From: Phylloscopus collybita
Lineage: Eukaryota; Chordata; Aves; Passeriformes; Phylloscopidae
Direction of reading: 5' to 3'
NCBI GenBank assembly: GCA_027886175.1
Contig: JAJNNQ010000002.1
Location: forward strand, 11,218,001-11,282,000
Length of the DNA: 64,000 nucleotides
Position numbers and translations under genes: made by a program
In this document: piece by piece, positions 35,520 to 49,700 of the stretch
Layout of the letters: each line of letters starts with the position of its first letter
Position numbering within the stretch: position 1 is the stretch's first letter
The notes under the pieces: model-generated
What the model was told of the DNA's origin: nothing
What the model saw: only the letters and a program-made list of their open reading frames with translations
Database searches by the model: none

Positions 35520-36560
35520 GATGTTTATTTCACTATTGATGTAGAGTATAATTAAGGCCTCAGAAGAAGAGGGAAAGTGCATCTTTCAATTTGGCAGCCT
35601 TGGCATCAGAAGAAAGTGCTATATTGTTCTTCACACAAACCGTCCCCATTAGAGCTCAAGATGTTCTTTTCCTTTTAATCCTCATTTGTACCCCTTAGCC
35701 ATTTGTTTGGAATTAAATTAGCTGCAATTTGGAAAATGTGGATGAAAGGTAGTGCATTGAGTAGATATCACATGTTTCCTGAATAGTGCCTGTTCTGCCT
35801 CTTTCACAGCCATTCATTGTGCCTGAAAGGGTGTAGTGTGTGAATTGTTGGACTGTCACTCTGCAGTGAAGTCTAGTAGCCAGTATTACCATGGAAACAG
35901 CAGGAAAAAGACAATTAACAAAATGGTTCTGATTTTCCTTATTTCTTGGGGGAAGGGGTGTTCATTAGTGATTTTTTTGTTTTCTTTTGTTATTTTCCCA
36001 AAAGAAACACAGAGGTAAGGGAGGAATATTCTTGTTAAATTAGACATTGTCATCACTGGAGGCCTAGTAATGCAACAGAAATGTGTGTTTGTGCAATAAA
36101 ATGTGAGCTCTTAAGTGTTGTCTGGTCTTATTCCTCCCTTTCCCATCACAGAAAAGAGGTCTCAAAATATTCTTAGGTGAGCGACTGTTAATGAGCAGAG
36201 CCTGTGAGTTTAACCCTCACACATTCATTGGACTTTTAATTAGTCCCTCTCAGAATCACTCCTATGACAGAAACACAATATATGCCTGAGAGGGGTTTAC
36301 ACCAAAAGGGGGCTCTCTTTAGATTTTTAGCAATGGTTTAAAATCAAATAAGTTGGAGGGAAGGGCTGTGGGCTGCTGTAAAAGGCAGATTTTTCTGCCT
36401 GAAGGACATTCCAGTGCAGGGGTCCAGCTATAATTTTCAGTCAGTCAAGTTCGCATTCTGCATCCAGAAGCGCATCAAAGGAGAGAATCTCAGGCTCTTA
36501 AATACACGTCTGCCTATAAAATTGTTATTTCCCCCTAATAGTGTTACTAGCCTTTACAAA
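35520..36560. promoter_or_regulatory. Possible conserved non-coding stretch
   Basis: This is over 1 kb of repeat-free, compositionally even sequence with interspersed homeodomain-type words (for example TTTAATTAG near 36235 and TTAAATTAGC near 35715). A weak CTCF-like run, CCAAAAGGGGGC, lies at 36302-36313. Repeat-free blocks of this length can mark constrained DNA, but this is inferred from appearance only. Confidence 0.17.
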
Positions 36561-39500
36561 TTGTAACTAAAGGAAAATAAACCTGATGCGAATTCTGCGC
36601 TTTTAATGTCAAACATTCCCAAAAGACTGAACTCCAGGTCGTGCTCATGTCACACAGATACAGGAGCTTCATAAACAAGAACTCTCCTCCCTGCTTATAC
36701 AGATGCAGTCAAGATCAGTACCAGCCTCATCTACATTTATTGATCCTTTCCATTGAAGGAGAATAAACATAGCAGAAAAACTGATGGAAAGCATTGTGAT
36801 CAGAGAAACCCTGCTTCTTTATGCATAGTGGCAACAAAATTTTGTGTGCTACTGGTAGGTTTCTCTATAATATACTAAAAAAAGACACTCAGTTGTCTAT
36901 ACTGAGTTGCTAAATACTGTCCTGGTTAATCTGTTTCGTAATATATCATGCCTGTTGTTGGAACAGATCTGTCCTGTATTGTGTATTTGAATAATACCTA
37001 TGCCTTTGGGAACAAGGACTACTGGATCTACAAAGACTGCACTGAGCAGTTATTAAACTATAAGAATTGTTGGATTGGGTTTTTTAAGGAAGAGGTTACT
37101 GTGACGTCATACATTTGGTCTTTGAACAGCAACATGGAAAAGATATTTACCTGCTCTGTTGTCCACTAAAGTGGATTATTTACAGGAGTGTGTTGTATTT
37201 GAAGAAAGATGAACAGTGCAGAAATAAAATGACAAAACACATACTAAGGACATAGTGTAGAGATTTGGGATGAGTTAAAAGCAGAAAGGAGAATAGCAAG
37301 TGGAAAAAAATTAGGTGGAAAGTTCTGGTCACTATTTGTGTGTCCTAGGTAAATACAACAGACCTCTGAAACTAACCACTAGAACAGTGGAGGGCAAGCC
37401 TAAGGAACAGAAGCTGAAGGCATGCCCTGACTCAAAGGATATACTCCAGCAGCATTCAAGTAGATAGCTGATAGGGAAAAAGCAGGAAAAGAAGGTGGTA
37501 AGAACAAAAGTTGAAGCAGCCATCAGGTTATCTGATTAATATATTACTGTATAGCCTCTGACTTAAATCTGTGAAGTAGAAAGATGAAGGGAAGTCATGG
37601 ACATTTCTTTAAAGCATAGCAGTGAAGTTATGTAATGTTTTGTATTACTAGCTTACAGGAGAATCAACACACAACTGAGTGAAATTTAGCACTGAAGAAA
37701 GACTTGTTTCTGGTTTTGTTTTTTTAGTGTCTAATTAAGGAATTTTCTGTAGACCTTGAGCTCTGACCTAGAGGCCTTATAGCTATGTTATTAATACCAG
37801 TCATGAAATAGGCTGTTGTTGATGAAATCAATGAGGAATCTTGGATTTAGATTATAACACAGATGTCAGCTGAAACCCAAGAAATGCAAAGAAGCTCAAA
37901 CTCTTTACTTAAGAGATAAACCATCCTATGATAGGCTTTTTTCCCACTTCCCTTCACTGTCATTATGATTCCAACAATGCTCCATTCACTCCCACGAACT
38001 GTTTTACTTTAATTATTGGTTGAGGTAATTGGTGTTTTCATTTGGCTCAGCATGTTCTGTGCTTTACTTAGTCCTTAGCATTAACACTAATGCACTTGGA
38101 ATCCAATACTTTGTAGGTCTGCCTGGGGTTTAACTTCTTCAGGAGCGAAGCACAGGCTTTGCCATCTTACTTAAAGATCACGCAATCTAAATGATAAGAA
38201 AGGAGAGAAGCAGCACCAGGTAAAAATCTGAGGAGTTATCATAAGCTTGCTTTAACTCCAGTCAAACAAACCATGTTTATTTGTTTTGTAGGTATGCAGG
38301 GTAATTAGGGGAAAAGTAATTAATGAACTTCTCTGGTGCCAGTTATGCCAAAGTGTGTCTTCATTTTGTGCCTATTTGAATTGTGGACTCAAATATCCAA
38401 AGCATTCACAGACAATTTTTATTTGGGCATGTGTGAATGACATATTATTTAATCAGGTATGCATGCATGTATCTATTCTCATAACAAAATGTAGAAATTT
38501 ATCAGATTGCTTAAGGCTGACTTTGTGAAAACAGCCTTTAGGTTTTTTGATAATTCTACCTTGGCATATGTAAGCCTTTCTTTACATGGTGGTCTTGATA
38601 GCCTTCATTTTTTATTTTTTAAACATTATTTTGGACTCCAATGAGCTCTCAAGTCTAATTAGCAACATGGTGTCTGAAAGAAATGTTTAGGTAGTTTAGA
38701 CATCTTAGAATTATTATTGTCAAAAATTTCTAAACCCAAAAGGACCTGAAATATTGTTAGGAAGAGTAAAACAGCAAGAACCTTCAGTCTCCTATCATGG
38801 CCTCCCATACACATGCTGAAGGTAAAAATTGTGTTTTGACAACACTTTTATCAACACTTCAGGAAGGGTTATCAAGCTTCAGGAACCTCTTACCCTTCAG
38901 GTAAGCATCCTCTGCAGAAGGAAGACCTCAACCAGTGTGTTGGTTCCTGTCAATAGAAGATTAACTAGTGGCAGACTGTTTTCAAAAGAAACTGTAAACT
39001 TTAATGTGACTTAAAATAATAGTTTTCTTTTTTTGTTTTCTTTTTTTCTCCCTAGAATGCTTCACATAAAACCCTTCCTGACCTACTTCTCCCTGTTGGA
39101 AAAGGACATTGTAGCTTTCCATGGAAATCTGTGCAGTGGCACCAGTCACATAATAGATGATCACATACAATGTTAGTTTGCTCATTTTTATTGTGAGTGG
39201 AGTAGCACATTTCCTTCCACTGAGGAGGCACAGTGTGATTGCTACAGCACTGTCAACGTGGTCAGGAAGGAACATGTTCCTTCCACTTTGCATGTTGTGG
39301 AGCAGACACCTCCCAGGCCTAGCCATGGATGTGTGGGAAAAGTTCCTCATTAGTATTTAAAATTAAGTTCCCATGGGCACTAAGGCCATTTTTCACTACA
39401 CAGATGTAGGAAAGTGTCATGATGAGTGATATTTTAAAGCTCCTTTATAATGCTAGAAGTAGCCATAGAGTGAATGAGAGGTATTCCCCAAGGGTATGGA

Positions 39501-39648
39501 TGAAACATCAAACACAGAGAGATCTGGCCTGGATCCAGGAGAGGAGCTGTTTTAGAAGGATCAGAAAGGTAGTTTTTATGTGTCAGTAGGACATATGTAG
39601 TATTCAATGCCAGAAGAAATCCAAAGACTTGCTGGCAATCTTACACAC
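36561..39648. other. Unassigned AT-rich sequence
   Basis: No gene is recognised. The part at 38040-38400 is repeat-free with TAATTA-type words (near 38300-38325) and could be regulatory, without firm support. Open frames at 36948-37169 (plus) and 38982-39350 (minus) show no domain. Confidence 0.45.
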
Positions 39649-39888
39649 AGAAAGAAAAGGAAAAAGAAAAAGAAAAAGAAAAAGAAGAGAAAAAGAAAAA
39701 AAGAAAAAGAAAAAGAAAAAGAAAAAGAAAAAGAAAAAGAAAAAGAAAAAGAAAAAGAAAAAGAAAAAGAAAAAGAAAAAGAAAAAGAAAAAAAAAGATG
39801 AAAAAAAGAAAAAAAAGAAAGAAAAGAAAGAAAAGAAAAAAGGAAAATGAAAAAAGAAAAAGGTAAAAGGAAAAAGAAAGAAAAAAAG
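39649..39888 (+). repeat. (AAAAAG)n hexanucleotide microsatellite, second copy
   Basis: About 240 bp are A or G except for T at 39799, 39848 and 39864. The regular hexamer core lies at roughly 39715-39790. Unlike the copy at 3288-3460, it has no CpG-rich flank. The Lys-rich and Phe-rich frames overlapping it are artefacts. Confidence 0.97.
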
Positions 39889-41987
39889 CACTAATTGGAT
39901 TTTTTCTAAAAATAGACCATATTGTTTATTTTTTGTGGAGATATTGTACTAATAGAAAGCATAACCTGTCAACTGTGCTTCCACCATCGTGCTGATTTTT
40001 AATCTTTTCTCATAGAGCAATGCCACTCCAAAGCAAAATTCCTATATAATTATATATTCAATTAAAGTAAAGCTGCCTTAACAACAGCTGAGTTCTCCAT
40101 AATTGTTTGATGTCATGAAAAACAAACTCCCCAAAGAACAATGAGTCAACATCTGTTCTTTCCCTCCTGGCTCTTCTGGTAGCTGAGGGAATCTTCATTT
40201 GGGGCTGCTCAGACAACATTGGGCCAACTTTACCCTTGGTGTAATTTCAGTGGAGTGAGTGCTGCAAGCACAGGTCTTCAATCTGGTCTCATTATTTTAA
40301 ACCAATGCTTAACCATGCCACAAACAGTAATGTAAACAAAAAAAAGTCTGTAAAACTTTTATGGATCCATTCTTCAACTGCTATCTAGTCAAAATCATGC
40401 TTTAAACACCCATGAAAAAATGCACGAGTAATTTATACCTTATATAACACTGTATTTAAACAGTTTGTATTCATTCAATGCTGCATTTATGGAAGTGAAA
40501 AAAACTTCTTATCCAAGCATAAAAACTTTGGGAAATTAAATTTTTAGATCAACATTTGAACCTTGAGGTAATGTCTAACTGGAGACTAATATAAGTAGAT
40601 AAACAGAGATTTGTTCAAAGCACAGAAGACATAGGCAATGCCCAAAATCCAAACAATTTAATATGGAAGTATTTCTCTATTTTAAAGTTTTGTTAGTAGT
40701 TATTTAGGGAAAAAAAAATTTACACACTGATGTACAATCAAAAGGAAAATTGTATGAAGTGATTTTTTTAATTCATCGGGACCTGTACAAGAAAGCATTT
40801 TTCATGATATGAAAAAATATGTCTTCAGTCAAGTTTTATATATTCCAGTGTTGGAAACTTTACAGTTCTCTGCAGATCCTTTCCAGTCTTTCCAAGCTTT
40901 TGACTGTTTGGATTTTTTCTGACACCTACTATGTCTGTTTCTTGATATATTTTGAGAACATTTTTTCCTATCACAGACCTCATAGGATATTATTTTCCAT
41001 TGTACAACAGTTTTGAAGACTACTGCCCTCACTTCTTCATGCTGGAACCATTCCTCCACAAATCTCATATTTAGTTCATGATTGAAACTTTCATCTCCTC
41101 TCCTGAAGTAATTAAATGAACTCCTGATTCTTCATTCCATACTGTGTAGTCAATGATTCATAAATTGGGCATTTTCTACTGGACTCTATTCCATTTCATG
41201 CTCTTTTTCTTCAATCTGCTATTGCCATTTTGAATTCCAGTCTATTTTTCCCAATGTATGTTAAAATTCCTCTCAATTTTGTGACACTTGCAGGCTTACC
41301 ACAGGTTTCTGTCTACTTAGGTCATTAATAAAGGTCTCAGTAGAAACAGATCTGGACAGACTCCAGCAGAACAGCTAATTGCTTTTGCTTGACAGTGAAT
41401 CACTGATAGATATTCTCTAAGCCCAAAATCCTGATTTCCTTCCCTCAGTCATGTGTATCTGAAGACCTGCTATTCAGAATTGTTGACAATTTCCAGAACA
41501 CCTTGATGCGTTTCACCTTCTAAAATAAAGACCTGTGCCTTTACTCTGGTAGTTATGTGTTCCATATTAATTACTACACAGAGACTGTCAGGCATAAAAG
41601 CTCATACTTCTTATTTATTGCTTTGAGTACAGTGTTCCATTTCTTCACACAATTAAACTGCATGGCCTTTAAAGAAGAGGACAGTGTTTGCAGAGATTTG
41701 CTCCTTTTTTTTTTCTTTTTTCAGGATTCCTATAGCTCAGTAGAAGACTTTGGCTATGAGCTTTTATCCTATTTATTGATTTTATTTATAGAGAAAATTA
41801 ATGACCTCTCTAGGTACATTAACATAGAGTGAAGATTTGTCAGCAATTGCTTATTGTACAATAGAGGACATTTTCAGCAAATGGTCAGACCTCCACAAGG
41901 GACAAGAGTAAATGAAAAAGGAGGCAGCAGCCATATGATTACGAATACATTGCCAATTTGTAAATTAAAAGCTTTGAATCTTTTTTC
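39889..41987. other. Unassigned AT-rich sequence
   Basis: No gene is recognised. A perfect all-AT palindrome (TATATAATTATATA) lies at 40043-40056. The frames at 40819-41068 and 41557-41832 have no domain. Confidence 0.5.
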
Positions 41988-42149
41988 TTTTTTTTTTTTT
42001 TTTTTTTTTGTTCCCTGAAGTGTAGTGCACATGGGCATTTCTAAGTAGATCTGGGCAGGCCTGCAGATAAATCACAACTCAGACAAGCCAAAGACCTGGC
42101 TCTTCTCCATAAGCAAAAATACAAGCCAAGCTGCCAAAGTTGGCTGCCC

Positions 42150-42220
<71 letters not shown>
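41988..42220. repeat. T22 run and A32-(GA)n tract flanking 143 bp
   Basis: T22 (41988-42009) and A32 (42153-42184) face each other across 143 bp of mixed sequence and could pair as a long hairpin. The A-run continues into (GA)n (42185-42220). Next comes a CAAA-rich run to about 42260. The inner 143 bp match nothing I know. Confidence 0.9.
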
Positions 42221-42221
<1 letters not shown>

Positions 42222-42260
42222 CTCAAACAAACAAACAAAAAAACAAACCCCAAAGCAAAA

Positions 42261-45200
42261 ACAACAAAACCTCAAACCAAATAGAAAATTCTATGTAAAG
42301 GCACATAAATTGAATGTAATGAGGAGGAAATCATACCAATGGATTGTCTTTACTCATGGATGTGATGCCAAGGCAAAGCTTGTAACTCAACAGGATCTCA
42401 AATTAAGCTTCCTTTAAACCAAGGCTAAGTTTAAGTTCTGTAAATTTATATAATTAAAGTAGGGTAGCAGGGACTTCAATGTCAACACAATCAGGTCCCA
42501 GGAACAAGCAAATCAGCTCTTTATTGCAATAAACAGCTCTTACACCACATAGAATTACACCTTTTACAGGAGAGGAAGTTAGAGAGACATAGAAGGATGA
42601 AAGAGGAGCCTGTTAGAGACCTGATAATTAAAAAGGTCTTTTTCAAATACAGACAGAAGATTATGATTGAGTTAAAGAAATGGCAGTGCTTATATATGCA
42701 CTTATTATCAAGAAAGGTTCTTGTATTTCAGTAAAAAAATGCTTATGAAGAAAAATAAGATGGGCTATACACAGAAATATTTTCAAAGCAAAATGTTGTT
42801 CATGGATTTCCATAAAAAATCGTGGCTGTTTAGAAGTGTCCCTTTTAAATTATCATGGAGTAAATCAGAGACTAGAACTGAAATGTAGCCACACTGAAAG
42901 ATAATGGCAGTGGAGGCTGCAGTTGTTTATGCGCGCTGTTCACATTTACTCTGCAAACGTATAGTTCAGTTTAATTAGCATGTGATTGAAAAGTGTTGAT
43001 GTCTTGTGTTCTGTGTTGCTAAAGGGATTTCTTCAAACTGGGGAATATGTAAATTCCTTGAAGAATTGTTTATACTACCAGAATGGCTTTTAAGTAATTT
43101 TGATGACAAGAATTAAAGTAGGCAGTCAACATAGTTATTTTGAGGATTTAATATAGTTGTGAACACAAGAGTGTAAATAACTTTTGCAAGGAGCTGAAGC
43201 AGACTGTGAAAACAGCTGTACCAATTTTTTATTTTTTAATTTTCTTTTAGTTTATGGAACAGTAGAGTTTACTTGCAGCTTTTGTCCCTTCTCCTTACTG
43301 GCAGCTTAAAGTAAGATGAATAAATGTAAAAAAAAAACCCAACCTCTCCTTCGAAGCTCTGAGTATAATTTAAAACAGAAAAGATTTAAAAATTTCTGTG
43401 TGATTCTTCTCTGGGCTATAAAAACAGTAAATGTCTGTAGCTTCATTTGTTTCACAAAGTGTATTTCTGATTCGCTGTGGTTTTGTGGGAGTAAAATGTG
43501 GATTAAACTGTAAATCACTCTTCTTTGAAGACTGCATATCTTAATTGTCTGTATGGCAAAGTATTGTCAAAGGCTTGCATAGTACAGAAAACTCTAGAAA
43601 TATATAAACATTGAAATTTCTACTCCACAGAAAGACTTGCAGCTTCAGAATCAATTTTGTTTTGAACCAGAGTGAAAACAACAACAACAACAAAAAAATT
43701 AAAATGTTAGAATGGCATGGTTTCTGGTTTATATTTTGGGGAAAAAAAAGTTCTTGAAGAATAAAAAATGTAAAAAAATCTTGTCATGAGAATGTCAAAT
43801 ATTTTGCAATTTATTTCCAAATTGGAAATGAAATAAACAATGATTGGAGGGTTCTTTAGTTATGTCCTAATGTACAGATATTGATGATCATGAGCTGTAT
43901 GGGAGCATGCAAGAGCCACTGGCAGCAGCTGCAGCCATTAAAGTAAACAGCAGAGTTTGGGGAGGTTACTGGCAAGTCTTCCTCACTTGTGCGGGTGACT
44001 TCTCTACTTGTTCACAACACTGACCCACAAAAGTCCCAAAAACATCTCAGTGGAGGCTTGTACCTTTTTAGGCAGAAGATTATAAGGATTCTGATAAGGA
44101 TTATTCTAAACTGAAGTGTTTGTCTAACCTGAGCCTGATTCGAGTCACGAGGTCTAAGACAGCTTCCTAAGCTTCCTTAAGGACAATGCAGAATCATTTA
44201 TCTGTTGTAGCCAGATGCTTACGATAGAAAGGATTTTTTTGTTTTGTTTTGTTTTCACATTAGATCTGTCTGCTGGGAGATTTGGATCAATAGCTGCTGT
44301 ACTTTTATGTAGGTAAAGCCAGGTGAATTTAAACTCCCTTTAAATGTCAGAATAAACCACATTCTAGAAGAGAATGTAGAAGAGAAAATCCCTTTTTGGT
44401 GTATTAGCCAGATAATAATCATTTAAATCCATTATGTTCATTGTGTCACATCGCACTAATTGATGATGGTGTTGAACAAAATTTATTTTTCCTCAAAACC
44501 AAAATTAACCTACCTCACCAAACTGCACGTTATACTAGCTAAGTACTATATTTGCCAGCCCATGCTCTTTTCTTTGGAATACCTCTGAATGTCCTGCTTA
44601 TGAGGTAAAGTTCCTGCCACTGAGGTATGGTGAACAGCAAAAAAGCTGAGTTCTATCCCCAGCCTTTTCTCCCATTTCCATCAACAGAAACACTATTGGA
44701 TGTTCAATAATTCTTCTCATCAGTCTTGTGGGTGTAGATAAAACTTCAGTAAAATCACAACTAGCATTACTCCCTCTGAACAAAGGGCAGTTCAAAGAGC
44801 GGAAAAAAATTAACACCAGGATGTCTTATTGTGAGAACATAAATCAGACTGTGGTAAAGGAGAGGGGGAAAGATACGGGAAGGTGAGGGAAGCAGAAAAG
44901 ACTGCATAATGGATCAGCTTCTTCAACTAGTTCTAGAAAATGTGAACCCAGAAAACCAAGGAGATCCAGCCCTGCAAAATCAATAAAAACTTCTATTGAC
45001 TTGAGTGGTGCCACATCACAGTCTCCTTTTATCCTTAAACCTTGGAGAGATACCAGGATAAGACAAATGCCTAACCACATGAAAGAAACCTCTGCTCTAC
45101 CAGTCAAAGATTAATTTAAAATTAAGGAATTTTGGCAAATACTAAAGTTACCCTGTATTTCTTATCTGACAGGCATATAATGAATAGCTTAGCAGGTGAT

Positions 45201-46757
45201 AAATAAATGTTCCAGGGTGCAAATTTATCCAAGAGCAGACAGCATTTTGTTATAATTTTACCAATATCTTAAGGACAAAGATAGACATAAGCAACCAGTC
45301 ACAATAGACGCAATGAGCAACAAAAAGAATACTTGTTTTGTATTTGCAGCAGCATTTTTTTTTTCACATTGAAGATTACCCTTTATGGATTGCAACACCC
45401 TCCTTAGAAGCAATAAAATCCCATCTGACATTTTATGGACATTAGCCTGGCTTCCAAAGGCATTTCTTAAAACTGCAAGCTTTATATGTCCAGTTTTTGG
45501 GGTTAATACTGCATTTAAAATATACCTGATCTTTTCAATACAAATTGAATTCATGAGGTTTGGAAAGTGAGGAAGGGAAGAAATCCTACCACTAATCTTT
45601 AGTGTTGATCATTCTGACATGTCAGGTTTTAAAACTGGTAGATGAAAGTCCAGAGATGCTTTAAAAAGCATGTTGACTTTTACTAATATATTGAAGAAAG
45701 ATAATCTTCTGTCTTCAGCATCAGCCAGCATAATCAGGTGGTTCTGCTTTTCTTTCAAATATTCTAAGACATAAACTATGCCTGCTAGGGAACGTAGTCA
45801 CCAATACACTGGTTCCCAAAAGGAATGGAAATTAAGTAATATTTCAGTGTGCTGCAGGAATTGGCTTGATCTTGGCTGCCTTATTGACTTAAGCAAGACT
45901 CATATGTAGGACTGAACAAACTGCAATTTTTTTCTACTACAGAGGTATTCAGCCAAACTACTGGTTCCCACTGCATAGAAGTAAATAAAATTTAAATTTA
46001 GAGTCTGATCATAATATCAGCTTTTGTACCTGTACTGCAGGAACAGATGGAGTATGGGAAAAATTTGAAGTGTTAATTGATTTTGTTTGAATCCTGTTAC
46101 CCTCTGTTTGGTGTGAATTGTTGAGTTGTCAAAACATTAAGTTATATAAGGAATGGAGCAGAGAATAAACAAAAATATAATTCTGTTGATATCAGAGGTG
46201 TATCTCCAGTTAATGTACTATGTTCACACTAGTTATCCCATCTCAGACTGCTAAAAAAGCAGAATTAAAAAAAAAAAAAAAAACTAATAAAAATTAAAGA
46301 AAAACCCTGTCCTAAGAGAATAAAAAAATAGTTTTTTTTTTCTTAAGAGATAAAAATACAGAATTTCTGTCACAGGAAATTTCTGGAGTTCAAATATTTA
46401 AGTGCATTTAAATAGGCTGAGTAAACAAATGTACAGGAATATGAGCAGTATCTTGGGGTTTGGTAATTACCCCCAAAAACAATAAAAGGAGCATTTATCT
46501 TTGTGCTTCACAAACGTAACTATTTGAAATTAAGATCTAATGTGGGGGAAGAGAGAATGTGCTGCTCCTGTCATGTCACCTTCCTCAGAAGCACATGATA
46601 TAGAGAGTTTATGTGGGTAAGGTTTAAGAATGATGGAGTAAGAGCCTATATAGAAATTCATGCCTTTACCTAGGAAAGTATTAGTAGGGCAAAATAAAGC
46701 ACCTGGAAAACTCCCAAAACCTCTGGCTGCATTCTATGGATCATGTATTTGGTCATA
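42261..46757. other. Unassigned AT-rich sequence
   Basis: No gene is recognised. The part at 42895-43080 has a mixed, repeat-free texture with a TTTAATTAGCAT word at 42970-42981 that would suit POU or homeodomain factors. A (CAA)n run lies at 43677-43692 and an A-run near 46266-46281. A minus-strand stretch around 44930-45020 resembles an ancient amniote interspersed repeat, but I cannot name it. Confidence 0.42.
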
Positions 46758-46785
46758 TTTATTTCAGATTATAATCTGAAATAAA
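46758..46785. repeat. 28-bp perfect palindrome without spacer
   Basis: TTTATTTCAGATTA (46758-46771) is followed at once by its exact reverse complement TAATCTGAAATAAA (46772-46785). Under equal base frequencies about 0.0002 such perfect 14+14 palindromes are expected in 64 kb, somewhat more in AT-rich DNA. Its function is unknown; it could be a dimeric factor site or arise from a replication template switch. Confidence 0.95.
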
Positions 46786-49700
46786 ACATAATATCTCCAC
46801 AGGATTGCACAGAGTTTTCTCCTGTCAAACACTCCCACACTGAAGGCAGGATGAATAAAAGAAAGTGATAATTAACTAGGCTGAGATGGACACCTCTTCC
46901 ACTATCATGGTTAAGTTCAATGCAATGCATTGTTCCTTTAACTAAATATTAGAAACCAAATTTTAGGCCACAATTCAGCTCTAAATTATTTCTCTAATTA
47001 AAAATGCAATTCCCCTTCCAGAAACTGACTTTCTGTCTGAAATTATTTTACCTCCACAATAATACTTCTGTAATAAAAATATAAACATTTTCTTACACCG
47101 TAAGCAAATCATGAAGTACTGAAGGTAGAAATCAATAATGATTTTTGAGAAAAAAACACTTTTTCTTTTATATTTTATCAATGTAGAATAGAAAACTGGG
47201 TAAATATGTGGATTAAAAACCCGCTATCAGAACCACCTCAACATTTACTGCACAATATAAAGTAGAAGTCTTGGCAAGATAGCAAATCAGGCGATGCTAG
47301 CTTAGCAAAACTGACTCAAGAAACACAATCAGTTGAACCTTATGCATATGAATTTTTAAGGGGTGAATTAGAACAACTTGAGGAATTTTTGTTGGTTTTG
47401 TTCTTGTTTGAAATATTTCTTGAAGGACCCCTTTCCCTTGTGAGATCGTTCAATATTATTCATTTTAACTTAAATGAACAAAGATTATGAAATCTGCTGG
47501 CAATTTTCTTGTTACCATGACTGAAATTGTATGTTTTAATTAACTTTTGGATAGCTAGTTTTATTTTTCTCTGGAAAATGCAAAATGAGTAACCTGTGGA
47601 TCCAAATTACATAGGAAATTCCAGGACACTGGTTGGTTCATAGGAATTTGCGGAAAAATGAACCCTTAAAAGCAACAAGTATTTGTCAGTATTTGTGGGG
47701 TTTAATCCTAGTTCTGCATGTAGAAAAAATGCATTCATTCAATGGTAAGGACTGTTCATTTTCTCCCTGTTTGTATCTTTTATTCTTGAATCATTTCCTT
47801 TGCAACATATCTGTACGTTGCTTGCACTCCATAATGATATCCAGACCTTGAATCAGCTGATGAGCAGTGTACATGGTTGAAATATCCTGGAAGCAGCTGG
47901 AATTGCTTAAGGAATTTCATAGATAAATACAGAATACTCAAAAATTTTCCACTCCAGTGGCATTCTGGAAGAGAAGAAGGTGAAGGATCCAAGGAAGCAG
48001 ATTGTCATATAAGGAAGCCAGTGCTGGAAACGCATGTTAGATAACCTGCTACAACTTTTCTGCTACCTCTCCCACAACATAATAGCCACAGCTATTTTAT
48101 GCTTCACTCACTTTCTCTAGTGGCAGATCTACCCTGGATTGTGGAAAGCAAGCTACATTGGCCATACAGCTCATAGAGCATGACTCAAGGTACACGTAAG
48201 TGATTCCCATGTTTTATGAAAACCTGAGAATTGTATTTATTTTCCAAAGGAAGAAGGATAAACTGCAATTTTTAGCCTTATTTAAGAGTATTGCTACCAC
48301 CTGGTATTGTGATAAGATAAATAGATTAAAAAGCTATATTTTTTTTTTCTTTTGTAATGGTCTTGTAAAATCACCTGGTTTAGAATTTTCCACTTTAAGC
48401 CTCCATTTACATAGTGGCACCTTATAAAATGTCATAACACTTTGTTTAGTATCTGAAATATATTGTTGGATGAGAAAGACAATCATTACAATTTTCAGGG
48501 ATATAGGAGCCTGGCTTTTATGTTAAATTTGACAATTATGTATTTTAAAATATTTCATCACAACTCTTATTGCTTATGGTGACAGTGGTTAAAACTATCC
48601 ATTTAAGAAAATGCTGAGACTTGGCAATAATAGCTTTTAAAAGAAACTTTACTGGCTGCAGACAGACAAGAGTGAGTCAAAGTCATCTGTATTGATAAAG
48701 AGCTACTGGTTTGAGTGGAGTGACCACAGAGGTGAAGTTGGCCCAGAGTGATGGAGAACAGGCATTTGCTCCCTTCTTAACAATAGAATGTCTGACCAAA
48801 AGAAAGAAAACCTTCCCCTTTTATGGCCTAGTCTGGAAATCAAAGATTTCCATAAGTACTCAAGCATCCTGCATTTTAACTATTCCTTTTTCTCTACCCT
48901 GTGCGAAACCTGAAATATGTCAAGCAGAAAAACTGTCTAATTACTGGTAGCTAACTGAAAATTGTTCCCTGTCCTTACTGCTAAAAATGATCTTTACTTC
49001 AGTTTTTCTTTCAGATCTGGACTGGTGAAATGAAGGATGAAAATGTGCAGAAAAAAAACCCTGTGAAATCTGGTTTTTAATCTGGTTTTGTATCTGCCAG
49101 GTGACTAAGAGCATGTTTTCTCAGTTTGGGAAGATGAGTCAACTAATGTCCTTTGTTCAGACACTGATTCCTATCCCAGATATTACATAAGGATCATTGC
49201 ACTCTTACATAAATAATCCTTGCATTCTTAAGCACTGTATGGAAATTGTAAGGCACAGGACATTTTTAAGGACTGCAAGCATGTCTAAATATTCATTCAA
49301 TCTTGATTTTCTCTCTTGAACATTCAGATGGTACACAACAAAATTTGATTACTGGCAATTTGTAGCTTGGTTCTAACAAATCTTCTTTTAAAGATTTTGT
49401 TTGTTTGTTTTTGATTTTTTTTTGGTTGGTTTGGTTTGAATTTTTTTTTGAATGTAAACATTAAACCCTATTACTCATTTATTGCAACTAATTTTTATAT
49501 AATTACTAATGCATCCTATGTGTGCCTCTTCAGCACTGATTTAATAAAGGTAATTTTAAAATTAGTGAAACAGAAGGCAATGGTAGTCTTTGGTCAGCCT
49601 GAGAAAACAACACACCTGTGGGATTACAGCACAAAGAGAAAAATGAAAAAACAGGTTTGCCAGGAGCGAGTAATTGAGAAAAGCTTCTGTATGTATCTGA

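Noticed and set aside
36302..36313. CTCF-like CCAAAAGGGGGC
   Set aside because: Two core positions and one flanking position deviate from the consensus and there is no supporting context.
39604..39891. Poly-Phe and poly-Lys frames
   Set aside because: They come from the second AAAAAG tract, as above.
42041..42275. Ser-Leu and Phe-rich minus-strand frames
   Set aside because: They are produced by the A32 and (GA)n simple repeats.
44930..45020. Possible ancient amniote interspersed repeat
   Set aside because: The resemblance is by memory of a short word pattern only, and I cannot name the family or its edges.
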